This document shows positions 1 through 12,013 of a stretch of DNA of 64,000 nucleotides, one piece after another (position 1 is the first letter of the stretch; every line of letters starts with the position of its first letter). Origin of the DNA: Rhodocollybia butyracea (lineage: Eukaryota > Basidiomycota > Agaricomycetes > Agaricales > Omphalotaceae); NCBI GenBank assembly GCA_015501585.1, contig JADNRY010000030.1, positions 186,001-250,000 on the forward strand, written 5' to 3'. Under the pieces are notes generated by a model that worked only from the letters and a program-made list of their open reading frames with translations, searched no databases and was not told the DNA's origin. A program made the translations under genes and the position numbers.

Positions 1-4
1 CTAT

Positions 5-85
5 GGGCACATGGTGTAGTTGGTTATCACATCCGCTTAGCACACACTATGCGGGGGGTGCTGGGTTCAATTCCCAGTGTGTCCA
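5..85 (+). tRNA. tRNA-Ala (anticodon AGC) with a 7-nt intron
   Basis: A full cloverleaf can be folded by eye. The acceptor stem pairs 5-11 with 78-84, with one G-U pair, and A85 is the discriminator. The D arm contains an A-box-like TGGTGTAGTTGG. The anticodon stem pairs 32-36 with 51-55. The T arm is 61-65/73-77 around TTCAATT, which gives a B-box-like GGTTCAATTCC. The anticodon loop reads TTAGCA, then seven extra bases (CACACTA, 43-49), then T50. Removing those seven bases at the usual intron position after base 37 leaves a normal 7-nt loop with AGC at 39-41. A T5 run at 103-107 can serve as the Pol III terminator. Identity as tRNA-Ala is well supported; the exact intron ends are inferred. 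Confidence 0.85.
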
Positions 86-585
86 TCTCTTTCATTGGTT
101 GCTTTTTGACCAGATAGTTTTCATTGACGACAGTTGTGGCCTTTGAATAGCGCATATATGTGGACCGGAGCGGACGATATTCTTCAAAGGAGCCAATTTT
201 GGATTAAAAGCGGGCCTTTTGGCAGCAATGTACTTTGAGTTTGTTCCGTTTGTTCACAACATTCTTCAACCGCTCTGTTGGGTCTTCACAGATAATAATG
301 CCCCTTTTCTACTCCACTGCTGTGTCTGATACTGATCTATAGTGATTCTGTTACTGAGAGACCTGCAGTGGCTCGGTTTTAATTTGGAGCCTGGACAACG
401 GCGTTTCTAATTTACTGCTTCAACTTTTTAAATGAACAATTGAGAGTTGGTCCTTGGTTCATTAGCTTTGTAGGGACTCTTCCTAGTACTGCTGTAGATA
501 AATCGAATTGGGCCAATTTCTTGTTTAAGTAACCCAGTGGCGCATCAATTGGGTCATGCAATAAGTTATTGAATAACTTTGCGCT
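86..585. other. intergenic, unresolved 5' region of the Sec7 gene
   Basis: About 500 bp between the tRNA and the first supported Sec7-gene codons. No homology or long frame was seen. The Sec7 gene has no ATG at the start of its open frame (586), so a short upstream coding exon or 5' UTR exon may lie here; I could not place it. Confidence 0.4.
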
Positions 586-3500
586 TTGTCCCTTTCTTCC
601 ACACTGGCCCACATATTCCGACCAAATGCGCCTGCTTCGCGCAACAACACTCTACCACCAACAGCATTTCCAGATGGACTGCAGCCTGTAAGCTCTGGAG
701 ACTTAGCCGGCGCTAGAGGAATTCAGCGGAGAGTTTCACGAACAGATCTGGATTTTGAACGGGCTCTGCAGGGTCAAGGCACTGTCATGCTCAGAGAAGG
801 TCTAGATATAGATTCGCTTGGGAAACTTGTCGAAAGCCCGCCTCCAGTTCTACCCAAGAGCCCTAGACACAAAACTCCCCCAACAAAAAGACTTCAGCCA
901 TCTACACCCACAATTGTACCACCAACTCCTTCGCCCGTCGCTGGTCCATCCAGCGCAAGGATACCCCAACCATCGCCCTCGGCGTCAACCAACGACTTTT
1001 TCACCGACGACGACGACATTAATACCAAACGACGCTCAATGTACAGGTCGCCGGGCACATCCAGCAGCCCTGATCTCGCAACTCTTCTTCGTAAGGCAAA
1101 GGAACGAGGAGGTATAGTCAATCCGTCTCTCTACAGAGACAGAGACAGGCGCAGAGATTCTCCGCCTCCTTTGCCATCACATTCAAAAGCTCGCGACGAC
1201 TGGGTTTTCGCCAGTCCAAATGGCAATGGAACCTCACCGGAAAAGGTCAGTTGTCTCTCAATTCGATGCAACTTGATCTCAAACTTTCTGCTCCTAGCCC
1301 AAGTCGTCAGTCAGATCAAAGGCCAGCTCGTTTCTCGGAAAAATGTTGGGCCAAAACACTGTTAGGGAACGATCTGTGAGTTTCTTTTATAACAACCACC
1401 ATTGTTTATATTGATAACTTTGCAGAAAACCGACGCAAGTTCCCGGAACAATGCCACTCCTTTATACGATACTTTCACTCCACCTGTGCCGCCATTGCCA
1501 CAGACTCCAGTAGGTTCCCCTATTGCCGACGTTTTCTCTTCCACAAGTCCCCTACGGCCATCTTCGCCCCCGACTACAAAACCGTTACCTCCCATAATGG
1601 GCATGGCCTCTCCATCTCGAGACAATGACAATGACGACGACGATGAACGGTCCATGGTCTTTGTTGACAAGATAACTGTCGATTCCGATGCCAATGTCAC
1701 AGTAAAAGGGAAACGCCGTAGCATGAGCCTTAGCAATACCGATAACAATGTTATGCCAAGTTTCGTGCCTCGAACACCAGATCGCTCCTCATTGCGAAGT
1801 CCTGTCGTCGCCAAAACCGACGAGGAATTCAAAAATAAGGGGATCCGCCCCGCGGATACTACATTAAATGGGATTTTGACCGATTTCAAAGGTGAACTTT
1901 CTCAACTAGACCCTATCATCACCTCCAGTTTGGATCTCCGGGACCCTTCCACCCCAGCCAGGCGTGCAGCCTATTTAAATTCCAGCACTAACGGTTCTTC
2001 CCGTGAAGGTTCTGGAAATACCGAGTCGAGACGTGCCTCTTCAATTCTTTCTGCACCTACGGTAACATTACAACCACCGTTCCGAACAGACGACGAAGTG
2101 GATGGTTCCAATCCACCTTCACCAGGCCCTGCTTCGCGCAGGGTATCAGCTATGATGTCCACTCTTGAACCAGCCATGTTACCTCGTAATACACCCCTCC
2201 AAACTCCCGTGCGATCCCGCGATAGCATGACCCGACAGAGCCTCAGTCCCCTTCGATCAAGGAGTGGAACAGAGGCGCAATATGGGAAACTGCCTTCCCC
2301 TCATTCGCCAACATCAAGCTCAGCTCGTGGCCTTCGTGTGATTCATCGGTCAACTGCGTCAAGTTCAGAGCCCTCACTTATACCTAGTGTTGTTGCGGCT
2401 GATGATGAGCGCATATGTAAGTGCCATCACAATCTTCTTTTCTTTCCCGAATCATCATGCTACTGGTGTCGCTGTTTAAACATCGATTAACCTCTTTTCT
2501 TGGTCTAGTTTCCCAGCAAGACTTATCGGTCCATGACTTTGCTCTCATGCGGCCAACTTCGTCGGGGTATTCTCCTGGAAGACGTGGCAGCACCTATACT
2601 GTCAGTGCCGGCGGTAGCAATACCGCTGCAGGAGAAGATGCGCCCGACATGGACGTGAGAGGCCAAGAGTTGGCTTCTCGTTGTTGGAATGAGGATGAAG
2701 AATTCTTGGGAAAGGAGAAAATCGCAGAATGGTTGGGTGGAACGTAAGTTTTACTCAACTTTTCTTTTAGGTCCGATGCTGACGAACATTCCAGAGGACG
2801 TATCAACAAAATCGCTTTACAGCATTACATGGCCAACTTTGATTTCTCAGGACTACGGCTTGATATGGCCTTTAGGTGTGTTTGGAAGCTGTGTGCCCAC
2901 TCATTAGCATGTTCTAACGACTTTGCTCAGACGTCTGTGCGCGAAACTTTACTTGAAGGCTGAAACCCAGCAGGTTGATCGTATATTGGAAGAGTTCAGT
3001 CGACGATATTGGGATTGCAACCCCAACACCTTGTATGGGAGCTCTAGTGCGCATCTCGACTGCTGCTTGATGTCTGTTCTGTCTAAACTTGACTTTTGTA
3101 GATCTCGTACACGCTGTCGCCTACTCCCTCCTGCTCCTCAACACTGACCTCCACGTTGCCGAGCTCACTTCTCGCATGACTCGCAGTCAATTCGTCCGAA
3201 ACACTCTAGCGGCTATTCAAATGCAGCTACAGCCCTCTGCGACTTCCACACCTCCACAAGTCGTGCCACCCGATCCCTACGAAGATTCCGGCAGTCTTCG
3301 TAGCTTCCCAGTGACTGGTAACGGTCAAGGCTCCAGTCCGAACTCTTACACCGCAGCAGCGGACGGGTCTGGGATGGATACTATCACTCGATCCAAGCGG
3401 AGTGATAGTATCACGAGTTGGAATAGTATCTCGCGAGATACGATATTGTCTTCGCCTGCTTTATCATTTGCTACCACTCAAGCCACTACACCGAACGTCG

Positions 3501-5376
3501 ACAACGATAGCGTTGCCGACCTCAAATCGTCCACAATGTCGTCATCGATGGTCTATGGGCGCGTTTGGGAGGCCAACATGGAGAATCTTCTGAAGGTATA
3601 CATTCATATTGTTTTATCTATGGTTCGCACCTCACGTTTCTTTTTCATGGTAGGAAATGTACAGTGCTATCAAGAGCCAGCAGATTCTTCAGCCATCGAA
3701 TACCGGCCGGGCCTCAATGTCGTCACTGAGTCCGGGAGGACCGATGCTCAGAAATCGTAGTTTGCGAAGTCAACCGGACAGACTGATGACTTTGAAGAGG
3801 GGTAGTATAAGAGGGATACAGTCTATCATGGGACAGGGAGGAGCTAGTCCTTATAGCAGCAACAGCAGTATCGACGGCCGTGTTAGTCCTTCACCGAGTT
3901 TTGCTACTTCTCTGAACGAGGTGAAATCGCCATTGTTTCAACTTGGGGAGAGTTGTACTCATCCCCCATTTAGGTCACGCACGGATCAAGTTCCTCGTTT
4001 CTTTCGCCAACACTCGGCTTTGCATCCAACCTCAGTCATTCGATTATCCGTGAAACACAAGAGGATGATGATCGTAGTGTGCACAGCGATGTATCGACCG
4101 GTACGACCATCAGCATTACCGATGAGGAGCTTGCGCTATTAGGTGCTCCGTGGGCGAAGGAGGGTATGCTTTGTCGAAAGCAGTACTGGGAAGCTGCAAA
4201 TAAGCGGGCTAAAGACAAAAACTGGCTTGACGTTTTCGTTGTCATACAGAAGGGAGAACTCAGCATGTTTACTTTTGGAGAAAATGGCGCTGGCGGGTCG
4301 GGCGTCGTTGGTGGTGGTAATTGGCTGGTGAGTTGACCCATTTTTTGAATCGGCTAGCTTTGACGAGTCTTCTAGTCCAACGCACGCCCTGTCGGCGTTG
4401 TACAACTTTCGCATTCTCTGTCTCATGCACTACCCCCTCCGGGTTACAATCGACAGCGACCCTATTGTATGGTCCTCACGCTTTCAAACGGTGGGGTGTA
4501 CTTCTTCCAGGCTGGTACCGAAGAACTAGTCAATGAATGGGTTTCGACATGCAACTACTGGGCGGCCCGGACGAGTAAGGAGCCTCTAGCTGGTGGTGTT
4601 TCCAATATGGAATATGGCTGGAATCGAGTTCCGGATCCCGCTCATACGCGTTCACAATCGGATAATGAATCAGTGCGAGATAGTGACGTTACAAGTATTC
4701 GAAGTGGCAAGAGTTCGCGGAGCAGGTTCAATTGGCGGGAAGGTGCAGCTACTGTTCGTGCTGGACAGTCGCCTTGGAACGACCGGATTATCATCAATGA
4801 TTGGAAACCTCCTATGCCTCCGTCGATTGCTAGTCTGCATGATGAAGAGACACAATTAGACGCTTTGAGGAAACACGTCAAGTCCTTGAAGAAGGACCTC
4901 CAGAAACATAACGAACTCCGGGAACCCATGTCAGCCTTGGTATGTCCAATTCTCATTCACATCTTTGTTGATATTCACGTCTTGTCATACAGTACCAACC
5001 TCGCACCAGTAACGCCATCAAGTCCATGAGTAACTGGGAAAAGAAGTCCCAATATCTGCTGACTGAGATTGTCAAATACGACTCATACATTGACTCTCTC
5101 CAAGCTGCCATGTCTCTACGACTCAAGAAGCGCGGCGAAAAAGGCAAGTAACTGTTCAAATACTGTAACATGTCCTTTATTCATATATCTGTTGCCGCTT
5201 CAGCTTTAGAGCATGCTCTGAACGGTACAAGTCCTGTTGACGCGCCTGAAAACCTTTACGATAACCCTGAAGCAACCATCCCTGAAGACTCAGAGGAACC
5301 GATGACACCCAGTCCCGTTCAAAATTCTCACAAGCGGGAGAGTGCTGATGCAGGAGATGATCCACTCGACGCGTAA
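586..5376 (+). CDS. Sec7- and PH-domain ARF guanine nucleotide exchange factor (Syt1-like)
   Basis: Predicted exchange factor that loads GTP on ARF-type GTPases in membrane traffic. Inferred exons: about 586-1245, 1298-1375, 1426-2416, 2509-2743, 2795-2875, 2931-3046, 3102-3595, 3654-3920, 3974-4327, 4376-4939, 4993-5143, 5204-5376. The N-terminal half is Ser/Pro-rich and low complexity. The Sec7 domain is coded from about 2650 to 3210, with the ELASRCWNEDEEFLGKEKIA start, GRINKIALQHYM, and the NTDLHV helix region. A PH domain follows (from about 4140) with ALLGAPWAKEGML and a C-terminal EEL..EWVSTCNYWAA helix. A coiled-coil-like tail contains WEKKSQYLLTEIVKYDSYID. The intron at 5144 is GC-AG, required by frame. 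The true start is uncertain: the frame is open at 586 without ATG, the first in-frame ATG is 787, and an upstream exon is likely. The 3' half is duplicated downstream. Confidence 0.9.
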
Positions 5377-6478
5377 AACATCGTTTAATTTATTAATCAT
5401 ATCCTGCTTTCTCGATATTGCTATACATACCTACCACTCAGTTACCCGTTACCCTCCTGGATATAGTACGCAACCTGTTTTTTACTTTGACTTTTTTATG
5501 CTTTTTTCGTGTACATTTGGTTTTTTGTGCAACACGACGGATAGTTTGCAGCGAGCTCTAACGTTTGGATTGAAAGCTGGTGGCAAGGGCCCGTGGGATT
5601 CGGTGGAACAGACTCTCCAGTCAAACTCGCACTTGCCTGGACTATCAGTTGACCCCCGCCCCTGTCGTCGCAAGGCCACTACCTCAGCCTGTAAGCTTGG
5701 GTTGCGTGAATAAATGATTTAAGTCTTTCGAGGCTGATGTACTACTGTGTCTGGTCGCCTGGAGTTGGGCTCTCCCCTTGTCAGGGATGATCTTTTTTGT
5801 AGTCATTGATGTGTTTGCCCTTGCCACCAATTCTTCTTGCCAGCGTAGGAGCCTGGTTGCGGAACATTGGCTGCTGTGATTGACTTCTGCTTATTTTTTT
5901 TTTTTTTTTTATTGCTCTGCTTATGATTGGGAGGAGGTGGCCATATCTCTGCCGAGTCTGACAGACGCTCTAGGCGCTCTAGCTAGGTTGGGCTTGTTCA
6001 CCTGTGCGGCCCAATGTTATAACTCATCTTGGTCGAGATTTTTTCTCCACGTGGACTACATAAGAGACATATTGGCGAGGGTAACTCTACTGTCTTCTAA
6101 ACGGATCCTCCTTCTACTACGGCCCCTACTGAAGGCTCTCTGCCTGCTTCTTTGGATAGGCCCACGCCCATGTCGCACTTGTCCTCACTAGCCTGTCTAT
6201 TTGCCCTGCTGGCCTCTCTTTGCTCTCAGAATGTAGCAGTAGGCTACCACTGTTTTCTGTGCTTTGGATGTGTTTTGCTCAGAACGCGATTTCTCCTGTG
6301 TCCCAGCCAGCAGGGCCGCCTGCTTCAGGAACATATATACCACTCTAACGTAGCTGTCTGATTATTGTATGCATCTCCGTTTGAAAGAACCTGTGTCTCT
6401 GGCTTCGTGAGATGGTTCCACAAAACTGATCGCGCTGCATGTGTGTAGCACGGGACCCCGACTGTTCCCAATTGCGAC
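5377..6478. other. intergenic between the Sec7 gene and its partial duplicate
   Basis: About 1.1 kb without a supported gene. It holds an uninterrupted T run of 18 bases near 5893-5910. I saw no similarity to either copy of the Sec7 gene and no convincing exon. Confidence 0.5.
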
Positions 6479-8066
6479 ATGGAAAATCTTCTAAAGGTAT
6501 ACATTCATATCGTTGTATCTATGGTTCGCACCTCACGTTTCTTTTCATCGTAGGAATGGTACAATGCTATCAAGAGCCAGCAGATTCTTCAGCCATCGAA
6601 TACCGGCCAGACCTCACTGAGTCCAGGAGGACCGATGCTCAGCAATCGTAGTTTGAAGAGGGGTAGTATAAGAGGGATACAGTCTATTATGGAACAGGGA
6701 GGATATAGCATTAACGGCAGTATCGACGGCCGTGTTAGTCCTTCACCGAGTTTTGCTGCTTCTGCGAACGAGGTAGAGATTGTCACTGTTCTCAACTTGG
6801 AGAGAGCTGTACTCATCCCCCATCCAGGTCACCCATGGATCAAGTTCCTCATTCCTTTCGCCAGCGCGCGGCTTTCCTTCCAACTTCAGTCATACGATTA
6901 TCCGTGAAACACAGGACAATGACGATCGTAGTGTACACAGCGATGCTGTATCGACATATAGCATCACCGATGAGGAGCTTGCGCTATTAGGTGCTCCGTG
7001 GGCGAAGGAGGGTATGCTTTGTCGAAAGCAGTACTGGGAAGCTGCAAATAAGCGGGCTAAAGACAAAAACTGGCTTGACGTTTTTGTTGTTATACAGAAG
7101 GGAGATCTCAGCATGTTTACTTTTGGAGAGAATGGCGCTGGCGGGTCGGGTGTCATTGGCGGTGGTAATTGGCTGGTGAGTCAACCTGTTCTTTGATTTG
7201 GCTTGCTTTGACGAGTCTATTAGTCCAACGCACACCCTGTCGGCGTTGTACAACTTTCGCATTCTTTGTCACATGCACTATCCCCTCCGGGTTACAACCA
7301 ACAGCGAACCTATTGTATGTGTCTTACGCTTTCAAATGGCGGGATGTACTACTTCCAGGCTGGTACTGAAGAACTACTTAACGAATGGGTTTCGACATGC
7401 AATTACTGGGCGGCCCGGACGAGCAAGGAGCCTTTAGCTCAAGCTGGCGGTGTTACCAATATGGAATACGGCTGGAATCGAGTTCTGGATCCCGCTCATA
7501 CGCGTTCACAATCGGACAATGAATCAGTGCGAGATAGCGACGTTACAAATATTCCAAGTGGTAAGAGTTCGGGCATGTTCAATTGGCGGAAAGGTGCAGC
7601 ACCTCGGAACGACCAGATTGTCATCAATGATTGGAAACCTCCTATGTCTCTGTGGATTGTTAGCCCGCATGATGAAGAGACACAGTTGGACGCTTTGAGG
7701 AAACAGGTAGAGTCGCTGAAGAAGGACCTCCAGAAACATAATGAACTCCGGGAACCTATGTCGGCCTTGGTACGTCCAATTCTCACACGCTTTTGTTGAT
7801 ATTCACATCTTGTCGTACAGTACCAACCTCGCACCAGTAACGCGATCAAGGCCATGAGTAACTGGGAAAAGAAATCCCAATATTTGCTGACTGAGATTGT
7901 CAAATACGACTCGTACATTGACTCTCTCCAAGTTGCCGTGTCCCTGCGACTCAAGAAGCGCAACGAAAAGGCAGGTAACTGTTCAAATACTATACTATGT
8001 CCTTTTATTCATATATCCGTTGCCTCTTCAGCTTTAGAGCGACTACATAAACAGAACAAGTCCTGA
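6479..8066 (+). CDS. truncated PH-only duplicate of the Sec7/PH gene
   Basis: Direct-repeat copy of the 3' half of the neighbouring ARF GEF gene (about 3575-5380 corresponds to 6477-8185). It starts at the ATG of MENLLK, an internal methionine in the parent, so the Sec7 domain is absent. Inferred exons: 6479-6496, 6554-6772, 6828-7175, 7224-7769, 7821-7974, 8032-8066. Corresponding splice sites are retained, except that the last donor changed, and the PH frame is open, including GAPWAKEGML and EWVSTCNYWAA. The last exon is frameshifted relative to the parent and stops early, losing roughly 45 residues. A catalytic GEF role is excluded. It may be a PH-only paralogue or a young pseudogene; transcription is unknown. 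Confidence 0.65.
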
Positions 8067-8392
8067 TGACGCGCCTGATAGCCTTTGCGATAACCCTGAA
8101 GCAACCACCCATGAAGACTTGGAGGAACCGATGGCGCCTGCTTAAAATTCTCACAAGCGGGAGTGATTCACTCGACGCGTAAACATTGTCTAATCATTAA
8201 GGGTGTGGCGCGCGGGGTTTTAGTACCGAAATATTAGACTTTAATCGAGGTCCTCGCCAAGCTAAATTACCATTCGCCGTGGCCCGATGATATTGATTAT
8301 GCATAGGGGGATACACCAGTATCCTTGCTTAATATTTACAGAATGAATTTACAATTACAGCAATAAGTCAAGTATGATACCATGCAGTTAGA
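8067..8392. other. decayed 3' end of the duplicate, then intergenic
   Basis: Up to about 8200 the sequence still aligns with the parent gene's final exon and stop region but is out of frame. The rest is the short convergent gap to the GH76 gene; nothing else was seen. Confidence 0.5.
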
Positions 8393-10130
8393 CTAGCAAG
8401 GCCCATACTTTGCTGCAGATATATGGGCCTCCAAGCCTGAAGTACTAGTTTTGGGAGTAAAAATTGACCCTCCCTTTAGGTGCGGTGTCAATAATAGGCT
8501 CGACAGTGGAAAGCGAAGAGCACGTACTTGACTTGGGGCGTACCAAACTGATCCAACGTCGTCGCTTGCATCGGTACCAAAGTGGAAAACAGCAGACATC
8601 TGGGACCCTAGGAAGGGACTATATTTGGCAGTACGAGCTGCGTCGTTAGCCATATCAAGATAATATTGCACATGTTTAGTCCACAGTCCCTGTGTTGCAT
8701 TTGATTATCGATGCCAGAGGCCGAGAAGAACAGTATTAATCACCTTGAAAAGTTGCTGATCAGCATCACAGACCGTTCCTCCCGAGAGAGCATCATCACA
8801 AGATTCTTTGAGAATGTCATTCTCAGTTAGAAGAGCAACTGTGGCATCCAAAGTTATCTCTGCTTGATCAAGTAATGTGGCATTTGAGCTCCCGGTAGCG
8901 GCGTAAAGAGCAGCCAATCCAGACGCGATAACCCCCTATGATAAGCTCTAAGCTTGAACCTCACACGCGAGGATCAGTACTAACCTGGTTATAGATCCAT
9001 GTCGTCTGTAAAGACATTGGAATGCGTAATAATAGAAGGAGTATGATAAACTCGCACCTCTCCGTTATTAACACAGGTACCGTCTTGCGTCAGACCGTCA
9101 TTGAAGAGTCCTTGTGAGTTCCTCATACCAGAGTTAGACACTGAACGAGCTATCCAGTAAGCAGAACAAACGTCGAACATCACCACTTACACCAATTCCA
9201 TGTCTACCATCAGCGTCAGCATGAGTCCCAGTATCACATTTATCTCAGAAATTCCTCACCGCGATAGCATTATTAAGATACGTCTCTCCCCCGCCCCTCA
9301 GGAAACCATCGGCGGAGGCGTAGATGAAAAGTTCATTGGTTACTGCGTTCTTGTATCTGGAGGCGTAGCTTGAATATACATAGCGTACGGTCAAGCGAAA
9401 AAAAAGACCAACGTATGCGCTGTCGACCACCATATCCCTCCTCCACAGGTGTCGTCCACTTGAGCCTCCATAAGGTTGTAAATCGTGGCAGCGGCATCCT
9501 ACCAGAACATTGTTGAGCTTTGTGAAGAGGCCACAGCCAACTACCTACCAGATAGGCAGAGTTTGAAAGACCTCGAGCGCTCTTGTAGTCGGCGATCTTC
9601 CACAAAGATAGTATCACCCACTAGAGGTTACCCGTCGTATCATTAGCTGTAGCATTCAGGTAACTTCGAGAACAAACGCACAAGACTATCATCATTGGCT
9701 CCACCGAGAAGCGATACCCAATCAGTGGACGGGTTGAGGGCAGCTTGGCAAATGAAGCAATTATCGGAAACGGCACTCCACGTATCTATGTCAGCGCCGA
9801 GCATCAAGTTGTGCAAATCTTCGAACGCGTTCTGTATACAGAAAAATGAGCGGTGATTCCAGGGAACCCACAACACCTACTGCATCAGTCCACAGTGAAC
9901 CACCGTTATACTGGCCAGTAGAGGAGTCATAGTAGTGCGCTTGCAGGGTGGTTGCAACGCTCTGTTACATTCAGGGTGTCAGATTGTTCGGCTACCCCAT
10001 CTACTATTGAACTCGCCTCTGCAATGGTCAACGATGCAGCACACTGAGCACGTCTTTCAAGGCGCGGTACATTAACAGCCGAGGTAGACAGCGCAAGGTA
10101 AGAGGTGAACAGAGCTAGAGAGCTAAGCAT
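8393..10130 (-). CDS. secreted glycoside hydrolase family 76 (alpha-1,6-mannanase-like)
   Basis: Predicted secreted endo-alpha-1,6-mannanase-type enzyme that acts on mannan in cell walls or glycoproteins. Translation starts at 10130 with a signal peptide (MLSSLALFTSYLALSTSA, then a basic RLERR site). The chain is spread over many short exons. Recognisable blocks in order: EDLHNLMLGAD, NCFICQAALNPSTDW, WKIADYKSARGLSNSAYL, MEAQVDDTCGGGIWW with the adjacent Asp pair expected for GH76 catalysis, KNAVTNELFIYASA, NSQGLFNDGLTQDGTCVNNG, GLAALYAATG, and DQQLFKGI. The last intron follows WYAPSQ, and the final exon encodes GGSIFTPKTSTSGLEAHISA with the stop at 8393. It is convergent with the Sec7 duplicate. 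Individual exon edges were not all fixed, but the family call is firm. Confidence 0.88.
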
Positions 10131-10521
10131 CCTGAATAGTCTTGTGAAAGGGCTGAAAACAGATTCTTACTTTTAAACCGATCCGGCTCTCAAAGACAGA
10201 ATCAACTGTATGACAACGATTTCAAATGGACAAAACCTTTCTTGCGGGGACCGATCGTCCCTGTAAACCATTAGTTCAAAAAGAGAGTCCATCGAGCTGC
10301 TGACTACCAGCGCACGCGGTTTTTTATCAGAGTTGGTTCCGAATATCAGAATCAAGCTATTCGTGGCCATCGAAAATCACAGAATCGAGTTGTGGATGCA
10401 TTGTCGTGCGGTGGGAGCACGATGAGAACATAGACATATGACTGATCCTCAGAGTCGGACATATTAGGAATAATTAGGTGTATAATCCAACAAAAAGGCC
10501 CAGGACAAAAAAGACATAATT
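10131..10521. other. intergenic upstream of the GH76 gene
   Basis: About 390 bp between the GH76 start and the end of the next minus-strand gene. It should hold the GH76 promoter. No clear TATA box or other element could be assigned. Confidence 0.4.
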
Positions 10522-11368
10522 TTACCATCCTACTTCTTCACCTACAAATGGCTCAATAGTGATCCCAGTTTCCCCAGCGACTTTTCGAAGTATATGTCGC
10601 TCCAGATCATAGACTTCGTAGGAGTCTTTGGCAAGCATCATAGCGCGGATATGTTGTGGGCGAGAGTTAGCAGCTATAGCGTGTTTCCGACTCTGCCAAA
10701 TGCATGTCGCCAGGTTCATCCCCGACTGTTGATTCGGAATCCCGTACCAGTAGAGTATGAGCTACAAGAGATGAGATGTTAGCGGAAGTAAGATATTGGT
10801 AGTTGAATGAACTTACACCACCGTTTCCAACCGCTTCTTCATGCGCCTTTTTGTCTGCTTCGTATAATGCTAAGGTCAAAAAGTCAGTAGCTGAACCACG
10901 AATGTGATTACGCAACGTACAGTCACCGTCACTGCCTGCCTTCCGTTTACTCCGAAACACTACACAGTACCACTCTCTTTCCTCGTCTTCTGGAAGCGAC
11001 AGTTCGTGCCAGTTGAAAGCCTCAGCATAGGATGTGACAGCATAATGTGCATTAAGAGGTCGGAAATGATGCAGAGCTTTGTGTAGCGATAGGGAAGCAG
11101 GGTCTATGTCCGGAAGACGAGTCTCTGTGACAAGCGGAGCATGCTCATGCGGCAGCGAGGGACTTTGTGGAAGGTTAGTAGGAAGGGAAGATAGCAAGGG
11201 CGGGAGGTATAGGATTGGGGATTTTGGCTCCTTCAGGGAATCCAAATCAAAGGTAGGAATGTCATGGGGATTTCGAGCAGTTTCGGACGACGAAGCGCCT
11301 GATAGGAAGATATGAGGCTTTGTCTTCAGCTCAGCTGGGTGCGGTGGATGGGTAAAAGTCAAAGACAT
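10522..11368 (-). CDS. UPF0643-like conserved fungal protein
   Basis: Protein of about 246 aa, start at 11368, stop at 10522. Inferred exons (minus strand): 11368-10921, 10869-10817, 10761-10522. The first intron (10870-10920) is 51 nt, in frame and stop-free, so it reads through as coding if unspliced. Removing it joins the acidic GSDGD stretch directly to LYEADKKAHEEAV, which matches my memory of the family. Conserved-looking blocks are HFRPLNAHYAVTSYAEAFNW, EREWYCVVFRSKR, LILYWYGIPN, TCIWQSRKHAIAANSRPQH, and a C-terminal IEPFVGEEVGW. It resembles the uncharacterised UPF0643 family. No signal peptide or membrane segment was seen. Function is unknown. Confidence 0.72.
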
Positions 11369-12013
11369 ATTTCGGACAAGGATGAAACTGAGTGCTGAGA
11401 CAGGCCAGCAACACAGCGGCCTTTAAGGACGGAGAACACGCCATGGGCACACTCTAAACGGAGTCATGATGGCGCAATTTCGCGACAAAGATCACCAAGA
11501 AGATTTTTTTTTCACCAATCGTACAAGTAAGCGAGCTGAAGACAGTGTTTTTTTAATGAGTACCGCCATTTCACCGCGGATTCGTGATGCTCATTGAAAT
11601 TTTCGTTTTGAAGGAGACTGACATCGTGCGAGCCACGACTAGACTCGGATCTTCACTCAACTAGCAACTTTCGTCTCCTATCTAAACAAATTGAGGCCTT
11701 GAGCTTGAGGCCTTGAGCAATGAGGACCAGCTGAGATCCGAGTCTATGAAAGATGAAAGAAAACGAGGCTTGCCGCTTCTTGAGCCTTCTGCTTAACATC
11801 CATTGCTTGTTGTTCGCTTTCTGAAGCCTGGTATATTACGCAGATCCGTCAGGAGAAGTTTGCTGCGCTTGGTCCGATAGCGCTGAAGTAAAGCTTGACA
11901 GCGATATGGCCATGGAGTCCAGAAAGAGTGCTGTAAAGGTGGGAACTGATGAGAAATTTCGCGTGAGCTACTTTCTTCTTTGTTCACGTTCCTCCAGTTG
12001 TTCAGCCAGTTAC
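11369..12013. other. intergenic between divergent genes
   Basis: About 645 bp between the UPF0643-like gene (-) and the glycopeptide gene (+), so it should contain both promoters. It includes a short repeated phrase (gaggccttgagc, near 11692-11717). No gene was seen. Confidence 0.4.

Noticed and set aside
1362..1889. 175-codon frame on the minus strand
   Set aside because: Antisense to Ser/Pro-rich coding sequence of the Sec7 gene.
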